This document shows, in pieces, positions 21,004-30,347 of a stretch of 64,000 nt of DNA. The stretch comes from Humulus lupulus (taxonomy: Eukaryota > Streptophyta > Magnoliopsida > Rosales > Cannabaceae), in assembly GCF_963169125.1 (NCBI RefSeq), contig NC_084794.1:223445409-223509408 (forward strand). The letters run 5' to 3'. The translations under genes were made by a program, and so were the position numbers. The notes under the pieces are model-generated. The model saw only the letters and a list, made by a program, of their open reading frames with translations. It was not told where the DNA came from and made no database searches. The stretch's first letter is position 1. Each line of letters opens with the position of its first letter.

Positions 21004-21550
21004 GGACCTAGTACCCAGCCATTTCTCTCATTCTTCAAGTTGTGTTCAGAGCCATCAAGCTGCTAAGATTACTATAGAGTGTTAAATACTTGGGTTGGGG
21101 TATAAGCTTTATAAACACTTGGGAAGTAAGATAATAGTGTGTTTTTCAATATCGAGGTGTAGTTCGGTTCTAGTACATCCAAAGGTATTCCTAATCTTAA
21201 GTTAATTATTGTATATTTCTTTAATTTCTCTTAGTTTTCTTCGCTCAAATCCTAACTCATTGTTTCCATTCTTGGTTAGGTATTTGAGTTCTTTGAACTT
21301 AAGGTTTCTTTTCGGTAAGTTTTATCTTGGTGGTGTAGCTCATTTCCTGATCATCTCTTAGAAATACTCACCTTCTTATTATTGGTTTTAGGAGTGTTCC
21401 AAATTTCGTCCTTGTTCTCAAATCTTGATATTTGTAAGGAAAATAGGATAGAATTTATATGTTTATATGATATGTTATGCGATCTTATGTTATGCTATTT
21501 TATGTTATGTTATCTTATGTTACATTATGTGTAGTGTGTTTATAGAACTT

Positions 21551-21664
21551 GGGCATATGACTTGTATAGCTAACAAGCCCCAATAAATTATGGGCATATG
21601 ACTTGCTTGGCTAGCAAGCCCCACCAATCTATTGGGCATATGACTTGTTTAGTTTACAAGCCCC
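21551..21664 (+). repeat. Hairpin array, T6 5' LTR (3 units)
   Basis: Three units start at 21551, 21592 and 21634, with a 41-42 bp spacing. Each reads GGG, then CATATGA, then a stem CTTGT/ACAAG or CTTGC/GCAAG around a 7-base loop, then CCCC. In the middle unit both sides of the stem have changed together (T..A to C..G). The array lies downstream of the TATA box and upstream of the AATAAA signal, so it should be in the RNA. Confidence 0.85.
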
Positions 21665-22145
21665 AAGTAGTATAATGGCCATTGTAGTAGTATATGACAT
21701 ATCTTTTTAGTATATGTTCATGATATAGTTTATGTGTATGTTTTATGTTTTTAGTAGATTTTCCTTGCTGGGCATTAGGCTCATTCCTTTATTTTTATGT
21801 ATGCATGAAAATAGTTATGGCGGCGGAAGGATTCTTGGTAGCTTGGGGTTGTGTATTGAGGAAGAATGGATTCGGTGGACTGAATGAACGATTCGAGGAC
21901 GTCGTTATTTTCAGTCTTTTTAATTATGTTTCTATGTATTTCCTCACTTGTTTTTGTAAACAATTTTAAAGTTATGTTTTATTTTTTTCAAACAATTATG
22001 ATCCCATACCCTGAATTTATGAATTTCAACACTATAGTTTTTAATAAAGTTATGAATGTTTCGTATGTGTGTGTGTGTTCTTAAAGTATCTATGTATAGT
22101 AGTTTTAATGGTCCAAAGTCTTAGAATTAGTTGGGTCATTACAAT

Positions 22146-22157
22146 TGGTATCAGAGC
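22146..22157 (+). promoter_or_regulatory. T6 primer-binding site, initiator-Met tRNA
   Basis: TGGTATCAGAGC, perfect match to the complement of the initiator Met tRNA 3' end, two bases after the LTR. Confidence 0.95.
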
Positions 22158-22293
22158 AACGGTTCATTTTCATGAAGTTCTCCTTGATACACACGCTCAA
22201 GCTCCTAATCTAACCGCCAAGTAAGTGTTTATGGTATAGTTATTATGTTTATATGTGTTTAGCTACGTTTTAGCCTTATGTTTTCAGTTAAGA

Positions 22294-22761
22294 ATGAAGG
22301 GAGCATTAACTTATGAGGATATTCAAGCCATTAAGGCCTTAAAAAGAATTAGAGAACCAAGAAACACCGTAGGATTGCTAGAAAGAATCACTCGGAGACT
22401 ACTCTTATTCCACAGGGAGATAGGTCACCTCCAAGAAACTAAGCAAATCATGATGAGAGCTATGGAGCATTATTTTTTAGTAATTAGACTTTTCAAAGAT
22501 TATCCTACAGTAAATGCAGCCTTAGAAGACATATGGGAGACGATAGATGATGAAGATGAATTACCGGTAGCTATGAGATATTACTTTCTCATACTTAGGT
22601 TCACCTCTAAGATGGAGTTCCAGTTCACAAATGAGCAAAAACATAGAATTTTTACGAATCTTCCTCGAGGGCATTTTGAGGCTCACGATAATGATGACTA
22701 TGAAGAAATAGACGATGATATGTTAGATGAAGGATCAGATTTAGAAGATCCCGATTTTTAG
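22294..22761 (+). CDS. T6 extra ORF before gag, function unknown
   Basis: A 155-codon frame, MKGALTYEDI to LEDPDF then TAG, free of internal stops although gag after it has about eight. It is homologous to the T2 frame at 6687-7154; T7 lacks it. It looks all-helical, with Arg/Lys-rich residues at the N-terminus, a hydrophobic middle (RRLLLFHREIGHL, AMRYYFLILRF) and an acidic tail (DDYEEIDDDMLDEGSDLED). I see no zinc finger, protease, nuclease or membrane motif and I cannot name a family. Its place between primer site and gag means it would be the first protein on the genomic RNA. A possible 67-base leader intron (22221-22287) ends just before the ATG. It could act in RNA packaging, silencing evasion or regulation; that is only a guess. 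Confidence 0.75.
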   Translation: MKGALTYEDIQAIKALKRIREPRNTVGLLERITRRLLLFHREIGHLQETKQIMMRAMEHYFLVIRLFKDYPTVNAALEDIWETIDDEDELPVAMRYYFLILRFTSKMEFQFTNEQKHRIFTNLPRGHFEAHDNDDYEEIDDDMLDEGSDLEDPDF

Positions 22762-23294
22762 AATAGATTAGTTTCTATATTTATTTTATTTATTATTTGT
22801 TTTCTTTAATGATTGTACATAGTGAAAAACTTTTTCCAAATATATATCAATGTTATTTTGATGACAAATATGAGTTTAATTTTCTTTTGCAATCATAATA
22901 AACATTAAATTTAATAAATATTGACTAAGTTCGGTGAGGGTGGATACGAATCAATGGATCGGGTTCCATATTGAGAGTTAGGGGGCCATAGTAGTGGGAA
23001 CGATTTTACTGATCCCAGCCCTCCCTCAATATGGTTAACTTTGGAACAACGATGAGTTTTGAGTCTGAGAATAAAGTCATATAGGATGATTAGAAACAGA
23101 CTTAGAAAATAATAAAGATGGCTTATTTTTCTAAGTATAGAAACCCACTCTAATGATAAAGAAGGCTTATATAATTTTCATAAGAAATCATAATTAATAG
23201 GTCCGAGTTATGTTTGTTTAGATTAATTTTTTTCCTTAGAGCCAATTAGGGTAAGTTATAACATGTTTTTCTTAATTATTAGAACTCTGCTAAG
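22762..23294 (+). other. T6 leader between extra ORF and gag
   Basis: AT-rich non-coding leader matching T2 (6150-6683) and T7 (28620-29105), including GGGGGCCATAGTAGTGGGAA. No gene seen. Confidence 0.7.
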
Positions 23295-24686
23295 ATGTCG
23301 CTCAGAAGGTCTGCTTGCACCAATGCTAATGCCTCCAACGCTGCTCCTGAGAGCAATGAAGCCCCTCTGGTTCGCAGAAGGGGAGTGCGTACTACTGCCA
23401 ACCGAAATGCGCCGCCACCACCGATTGAAAACACTGCAGAAATTGTCAAACTATGACAGCAAGTTGAGGAATTAATGCAGCAACAGCGACAACAAGCTTA
23501 GCATCAGACTCAGCCTCTCCCTTCACCGCAACTATAGCCTCAGCAAATGACTCCAGCACCCCAACAAGTTGGTTCGTATAGGGGATGGCCAATGGCGAAC
23601 TATGTGCCATACCCAGCTCAGCACATGGAGCCAATTTATGAGCGGTTCCATAAGCAACATGCTCCGAACTTTGAAGGGAAAACATAACCCTTCGAGGCGG
23701 AAGAATGGCTCAGAAATGTGGAGTCGATCCTGACGCACATGAATCTCAGCAATGCGGACCGCATATCCTGCGTTTCGTCTTTGCTCAAGAAAGATGCTAG
23801 ACTATGGTGGGACTTAGTTCAGCAGACTCATGATGTCACCACCATGACATGGGCCAGATTTGTGGAGCTATTCCACAAAAATTACTACAATTCAGCAGTT
23901 ATCGCTTCAAGAGTCGAGGAGTTCGTTGGTCTGAAGCAAGGGAGTTTAACAGTGGCAAAATATTCTCGTCAGTTCGACTGATTAGCCAAGTTTGCACCAG
24001 AAATGATTCCAACTGACTTTCTAAAGGTGACCAAGTTCATTAGAGGACTTCGACCGAAGATCAAACTAGGGGTTAAGCTAGCAAACCCATGAAATAATAC
24101 CTATGTCAATGTTCTAGAAACGGCAATAGAAGTAGAAAGGATACAGGCGAATGTTAGAAAAGAGGAGGCCACTAAGCTTGAGCCTAAACAGCCAAGTCAA
24201 CCTCAGAATGGTCGAAACAACCACAACAACAATAGCAATTAGTCCAATAACAATAACGGTCAGAAAAGAAGGCATCCGGACAATAAGCAGTCCGACAGCG
24301 ATTAAAGGGCACGGATGAACAATGGAAGTAATAGACCAGGTTATGTAGAATACCCGCAATGTGCTAAGTCCCAAAAGAAACATCCTGGTGAATTTCGTGC
24401 AAACACCAAGGGATGCTTTAATTGTAGTCAGGAAGGACACCGGAAGAGAGAATGTCCCCAGCTTAAGTCAGAAGGGAAAAAGGAAGACAAGATGGTTCCT
24501 GCCAAGGTATTTGCCTTAACCCAAGGAGAAGTTGATGCTAGCAATAAAGTGGTCACAGGTCAGGTTTCTATCCTCAATAATATATGTTCTGTATTATTTG
24601 ATTCAGGAGCCACTCATTCGTATATCTCTTTAGGAATGATAGAAAAACTAGACAACCTTGTGAAAGATTTAGAACTAGGTTTGTAA
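23295..24686 (+). pseudogene. gag: T6 Gag and protease start, about eight stops
   Basis: Starts MSLRRSACTN at 23295. The frame carries the core QHMEPIYERF, ADRISCVSSLLKKDARLWWDLV, FHKNYYN and GLRPKIKLG. A complete zinc knuckle CFNCSQEGHRKREC (near 24415-24460) is followed by the protease active site FDSGATHSYISLGM (near 24598-24640). I count stops near 23454, 23499, 23535, 23685, 23979, 24090, 24240 and 24303. The frame ends at 24686; the rest of protease continues one frame away. Both the knuckle and the protease triad are intact, so the fatal damage is in the stops. Neighbours are the extra ORF upstream and pol downstream. Confidence 0.9.
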
Positions 24687-26400
24687 CAGAGTTACCTTCG
24701 GGCAAAGTAGTTCTATCATCACGGATAGTAGGAGGCGTACCGATCAAGACTGAGGATGTAGAATTAGAAGGAGGCCTGATAGAACCAGAGATCAAAGACT
24801 TCGACGTAATACTAGGCATGGACTGGTTAGCAAGGAATAGTGCAACCATCGACTGCAGACGCAAGAAAGTGACATTCGAGACTCCTGATGGCCAGAGACT
24901 GTGCTTTTTGGGACAAGTTTCAAGACTACGCACACCACTTATATCATCTCTCAAAGCCCATCAAATGATAGAAAAAGGATGCCAAGCATACTTAGCCAGC
25001 GTCACAGATGTGGAAAAGGAAACACCACTTGAGGTTGCAGACGTCCGCATTGTGAATGAATTTCCAAAAGTATTTCCTGACGACTTGCCAGGAGTGCCGC
25101 CGACTCGGGAAATTAACTTCATAATCAAATTAGTACCGGGCACCGAGCCTATCTCCAAGGCACCATACCGAATGGCACCTACCAAACTCAAGGAGTTAAA
25201 GACATAGCTACAAGAACTCCTAGACTTGGGTTTCATTAGACCAAGTGATTCGCCAAGGGGAGCACTAGTTCTATTTGTGAAGAAAAAGGACAGAAGCATG
25301 CGGATGTGGATTAATTACCGCGAGCTGAATAAGGTAACAATTAAGAATAAGTACCCCCTACCCCGGATTGACGACTTGTTTGATCAACTCCGAGGAGCGA
25401 CTGTATTCTCAAAAATTAATTTACGGTCCGGGTATCATCAGCTCAAGGTACGGGAAGAGGATATTCCCAAGACAGCCTTTAGAACTCGTTATGGGCATTA
25501 CGAATTTTTAGTTATGTCTTTCGGTCTTACCAACACTCCAGCCGCGTTTATGGATTTATTGAATAGGGTCTTCAAGGACTACTTGGATAAATTCATCGTA
25601 GTATTCATCGATGATATCTTGGTGTACTCAAAGACTGCAAACGAGCAAGAAGAGCATTTAAGGTTGGTTTTGTTGCGACTAAAGGAGCATCAACTCTACG
25701 CCAAGTTCAAAAAGTGTGAATTTTGGCTTTCGTAAGTTGCATTCCTCGGGCACATTGTATCCAAGGACAGAGTTGTAGTACACCCGTCTAAGGTAGAGGC
25801 TGTAAAGGATTGGCCAAGACCAAAGAATGCATCAGAGGTAAGGAGCTTTCTGGGATTAGCAAGTTATTATCGAAGGTTTATAAAAGGCTTTTCTAAGATA
25901 GCCACTCCACTCACCAACCTAACCCGAAAGCAGCAGAGATTCAACTGGACCGATAAGTGTGAAGAGAGCTTCCAGTTGCTGAAGGATAAGTTGTGCTCAG
26001 CACCAGTACTCTGTGTACTGACACCCAATGACAAGTTTGTAGTCTACTATGATGCGTCAAAGCAAGGGTTGGGTTGCATGCTGATGTAGAATGACAAGGT
26101 GATAGCCTACGCCTCAAGGCATCTGAAGGAGTACGAGCAACGCTATCCAACACACGATATGGAGTTGGCAGCGGTGGTCTTTGCGTTGAATATCTGGCGC
26201 CATTATCTTTACGCAGAATGGTGTGAGATTTATATGGACCACAAAAGCTTAAAGTACTTCTTCACTCAGAAGGAGCTCAACATGATGCAGCGCAGGTGGT
26301 TAGAACTAGTGAAGGACTATGACTGCGAAATCCTATACCACCTGGGAAAGGCAAACATAGTTGTTGATGCACTAAGTAGGAAGAGTTATGGAAGTCTAGC
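24687..26400 (+). pseudogene. pol: T6 protease end, reverse transcriptase, RNase H
   Basis: One frame from about 24690: PSGKVVLSSRIVGG, DVILGMDWLARN (protease end), then the RT fingers [70 protein letters not shown] and an intact catalytic FIDDILVYS (near 25605-25630). RNase H follows with [32 protein letters not shown] and MDHKSLKYF. Stops lie near 25205, 25733 and 26087-26089. The last one is shared with T7 at the same codon. The frame ends at YGSLA (26400) where T7 inserted, and resumes at 35614. By family this is the polymerase that copies element RNA into DNA. Confidence 0.92.
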
Positions 26401-27245
26401 TGTAGAGTCCAAGAACTTTACTTAGCTAGTTAGATAGTAGTAGTAATAGTAATAGCTAGTAGTAGTTATAGTATGTTTATTACTGTGGATTTTGGTTCAA
26501 GCCGGGACTTAGTTGGAAACTCCTAGCAATAGTTATGGATTTTATAAGTTTAACCTATAGTTTAAGAATATTAATTATAACATAAGGTTTGATTAATAGT
26601 GGTGGTTATTAATATGACAATTATTATAACCTAAGGTTTAGATAGAACCAATAAGAATATGACACTTGTCATGAGCATGGTTATTCCTAAGGTTTAGATA
26701 GAGCCAATAGGATTATGACATTTGTCATATGTATGATTATTAAGGAATTATTATTTTAATGATAAAATAAGGGAAATATAAGACTTATTCTTTACCAGAA
26801 TCTGTTAGGAGCATGACATTTGTCACAATTTTATTTATTTGTGGATTAGGTTGTTATTTAGATAATTAAATAGATTTTTCGTATTTTTAGGGTACTGTAA
26901 CTTCCGACCTATTTTTTACCTAGTTATGTTATAAATTTTGAAAAGTAGTATTTCTAGAAAGTTGTAGATACTTTAATTATCTTTCTAACGGTATAAAGAT
27001 GGTCTAAATCAGAGTCCTACAGCTTCAGTTATGTTGATTTTACTGCAGGTGAGTTTAGAGTAACGAGATTTAGGGAGTTAGAAGTTAGGATTCTATTTGT
27101 TTTTAAAAATCAAGCTTTGACTCCTTAAACCTCTCTGAAAAACTTGACCAAGTCCTAAGCCTTTGACTAAAGAATATTAAAATATTTTCAATTAAATTCA
27201 TTATTTTTATTCAAAGCCAAAAAGAAGATTTTTATTCCTATAACT

Positions 27246-27254
27246 CTATAAATA
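27246..27254 (+). promoter_or_regulatory. T7 5' LTR TATA box
   Basis: CTATAAATA followed by GGACCTAGTACCCAGCC, conserved in T2, T6 and both T7 LTRs. The matching box in the 3' LTR is at 34443-34451. Confidence 0.8.
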
Positions 27255-27786
27255 GGACCTAGTACCCAGCCATTTATTCATTCATCAAGCTAAGTTTAGA
27301 GTCTACAAGCTGCTGGGTTTACTTTGGAGTGCTAAACACTTGGGTTGGGGTCATCAGCTTTATCATCTTAAGCTTATTAAATGCTTGGGAAGTAAGGTTT
27401 ATAGTGTATTTCGGTTTCAAGGTGTAGTTCGGTCATAGAAGCATTCAAAGGTATTCCTAATTCTTAGTTCCTTTCGGTATTGTTTCAATTAGTTTTTATA
27501 GTTTTTCTCTACTCAAATCCTAACTCAGTATTCTTTATTCTTGATTAGGCATCTAAGTTCTTTGAACTTGAGGTTCTTGTTGGTAAGTATTTTCTCGATG
27601 GTTTAGCTCATTCTTTTCATCTATTTTCTTTTTAGAATAATCACCTCTCTACTAATGGTTTTTAGGAGTGTTCCAAAATCCCGGCCTTGTTCTCGTCATC
27701 CCAATATTTTGGTAAGGAAAATAGGGTAGTTCTTATGTGATATGTGCTATAGTATGATTTTATGTGTTATGATGTATGCATGTTTT

Positions 27787-27950
27787 GGGGTTATAGTTGT
27801 TATATAGCAAACCCTATCACATTTATGTTTTGGGGCTTATAGTTGCTATATAGCAAACTCCAATAGTTATATGTTTTTGGGGCTTATAGTTGCTTAACTA
27901 GCAAACCCCATTGTAGTTTGAGGCTTATAGTTGCTTAGTTAGCAAACCCC
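27787..27950 (+). repeat. Hairpin array, T7 5' LTR (4 units)
   Basis: Units start at 27787, 27832, 27879 and 27920. Each has GGGG (or GAGG), CTTATAG, a stem TTGC/GCAA (TTGT in unit 1) around TATATA, TTAACTA or TTAGTTA, then an A/C-rich end that can pair with the G run. The 3' LTR has the same array at 34983-35152, but units 2-4 all read TTTC instead of TTGC. Confidence 0.85.
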
Positions 27951-28436
27951 AATAGTTACCATGTACGTGGGTTAGTATATGATATATGTTCATAGTTTAT
28001 GTGTATGATTATGTTTCATGCTTGTAGTATATTTTCCTTGTTGGGCATTAGGCTCATTCCTTTATGTTTTATATGTGCAGGAAAATAGTTAAGGCAGCGG
28101 GAAGGTTCTTGGCAGCTTGGGAATGTGTACTGAGGGAGAATGGAAATCGGTGGACTGCGTAAACGATTCGAGGATGAAGTTGTTTAAGTCTTTTAAATTA
28201 TGATTTTTATGTATTTCCGCACTTAATATTATAACCATTTTATTTAAGATTTAAGTTATGTTCAGTTTTATTTTTAAAACAATGGGATCCCATATCCTAC
28301 TATGAATTTTATGTATTTTAACTCTTTACAGTTTTTAATAAAGTTATGGTTATTTCATATGTATGTTTTCTTAAAATTAGTGTGTGTATAGTAGTTATTA
28401 ATGGTCCAATGTCTGGAATAGTTGGGTCGTTACAGT

Positions 28437-28448
28437 TGGTATCAGAGC
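28437..28448 (+). promoter_or_regulatory. T7 primer-binding site, initiator-Met tRNA
   Basis: TGGTATCAGAGC, two bases after the LTR end. Confidence 0.95.
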
Positions 28449-29105
28449 AACGGTTCATATCTATGAAGTTCTCCTTGATACACACGCTCAAGCTCCGAAT
28501 CTAACTGCCAATGTAAGTGTTTATGTTATAGTTATCATGTTTATGTTTATTATGTTTACGTTTATTTTAATAGCCTGATGTTTTTAGGTTAGTTTATTGT
28601 TATTTATTTGTTTATTGTTTTATTTTGCATTTATGATTGTACTTAGTAAAAATCTTTTTCCAAATAAATATCATTGTTATTTTTGAATGACATGTATGAG
28701 TTTGATTTTTTTTCAATCATAATAAATAATGACCAAGTTCGGTGAGGGTGGATACAAATCAATGGACCGGGTTCTATATTGAGAGATAGGGGGCCATAGT
28801 AGTGGGAATGATATTACTAATCCTAGCCCTCCCTTAGTATGGTTAACTTTGGAACAACGATGAGTTTTGAGCCTGAGAATTATGTCATATAGGATAATTA
28901 GAAACACATTTAGAAAATAATAAAGATGGCTTTTTTTTTTAAATTTTAGAAACACACCTTAATTATAAAGAAGGCTCACATATTTTTTTTCATAAGAAGT
29001 CATAAATTAATAGGTCCGAGTTATGTTTGCTTAGATTAAGTTTTGCCTTAGAGCCTATTAGGGTAAGTTCTGACATGTTCTCGACTGTTAGAACATTTGT
29101 TGAAG
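28449..29105 (+). other. T7 leader; extra ORF deleted
   Basis: Leader of 657 bp. It matches T6 up to the point just before the extra ORF (TGATGTTTTTAGGTTAG near 28580) and picks up again after its end (TTATTTGTTTATTG). The whole extra gene is missing and no fragment remains. The CAATGTAAGTG donor-like site of the T6 leader is kept near 28510. Confidence 0.8.
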
Positions 29106-30347
29106 ATGTCGCTCAGAAGGTATGCACGCGCGAATGCCAATGCCTCAAGCGTTGCTCCTGAAACTTATGAAGCCCCTCCAGTTCGTAGAAGGGGAAAGCG
29201 TGCAACCAATGCTGCTGCTAAAGAAAGAGCGCCGTCGCCACCAGTTGACAACAATGTAGAAATTGCAAGACTACGGCAGCAAGTGGATGAATTACTACAG
29301 CAATAGCAACAACAGACTCAGCCTCCACCTCAGCCACAATCACAGCCTCAGCAGATGGCTCAAGTACCCCATCAAGTAGGTCCTTATGGGGCATGGCCAA
29401 TGGTGAACTATGCGCCATACCCAGCTCAGCACATGGAGCCAATCTACGAGCGGTTTCGTAAGCAACATGTTCCAAACTTTGAAGGGACAATGAACCCCTT
29501 TGAGGCAAAACAATGGCTCAGAAATGTTGAGCCGATCCTAGCGCATATGAATCTTGGCAACGCGGACCGCATATCTTGCGTTTCATCTCTGCTTAAGAAG
29601 GATGCTAGAATATGGTGGGACTTAGTTCAGCAGACTAACGATGTCGCCACCATGATATGGACAAGATTTATGGAGCTATTCCACAAGAAGTATTACAACT
29701 TGGCAGTCATCGCTACAAGGGTCAAGGAGTTCGCTAGTTTGAAGCAGGGCAACTTAACGATAGTAGAATATGCTCGGCAGTTCAATAGATTAGCCAAGTT
29801 TGCACCAGAGTTGGTTCCAACTGACTTTATGAGGGTGACCAAGTTCGTTAGAGGACTTAGACCAAAGATTGAATTAGGGGTTAAGCTAGCAAACCCGGGA
29901 AATACTACGTATGCCAATGTTATAGAAATGGCAATAGAAGTAGAAAGGCTTCAAGCGAATGTTAGTAAGGAGAAGGCTAGTAGGCCTGAGCCTAAACAGC
30001 AGGGTCAACCTCAAAATGGTCAAAACAACCACAACAACAGTTGTTAGCATAGCAATAGTAATAGTAATGGTCAGAAGAGAAGGCATCCATATGATAAGCA
30101 GCCCAATGGTGATAAAAGAGCACGGACAAACAATGGAGATAATAAGTCAGGTTATGTAGAATACCCGCAATGCTCTAAGGGCCAAAAGAAACATCTTGGG
30201 GAATGTCATGCAAACATCAAGGGATGCTTCAACTGTGGTTAGGAAAGTCATCCAAAGAAGGAATGTCCACAGCTCAAGCAGAAGGAGAAAGGGATTAAAC
30301 GATGGTTCCAGACCAAAGTCTTTGCCTTGACCCAGGGAGGGGCCAAT
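29106..30347 (+). pseudogene. gag: T7 Gag polyprotein, three stops
   Basis: Starts MSLRRYARAN at 29106. Stops lie at 29304-29306, 30045-30047 and 30240-30242; otherwise one frame. The core is EPIYERFRKQHVPNFEG, ADRISCVSSLLKKDARIWWDLV, FHKKYYN, KFAPELVPTDFM and GLRPKIELGVKLANPG. The third stop falls inside the zinc knuckle (CFNCG-stop-ESHPKKEC). It is better preserved than T6 gag, in line with a younger insertion. The product would be the capsid of the virus-like particle. Confidence 0.92.

Larger units (their letters stand above)
20127..22143 (+). repeat. T6 5' LTR (2017 bp)
   Basis: Starts TGTAGAGTCCC and ends GGGTCATTACA. It has a short AGT repeat near 20160-20185, palindromes of the GATATATCG type (20657-20800), two tandem TATA boxes (20977-20985 and 20995-21003), a three-unit hairpin array (21551-21664) and a poly(A) signal AATAAA at 22043-22048. 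Confidence 0.93.
26401..28434 (+). repeat. T7 5' LTR (2034 bp)
   Basis: Starts TGTAGAGTCC and ends GGGTCGTTACA. TATA box CTATAAATA at 27246-27254, four-unit hairpin array at 27787-27950, poly(A) signal at 28337-28342. It lacks the GCGATATATCGC block of T2 and T6. A different block (about 26885-27120, with CTTCCGACC and CTGCAGGTGAGTTTAGAG) takes its place. Confidence 0.94.

Noticed and set aside
27787..27950. Regularly spaced palindromic repeats that resemble a CRISPR array
   Set aside because: They lie inside a plant LTR, the spacing is 41-47 bp with nearly identical spacers, and no cas genes exist; they are LTR hairpin repeats.
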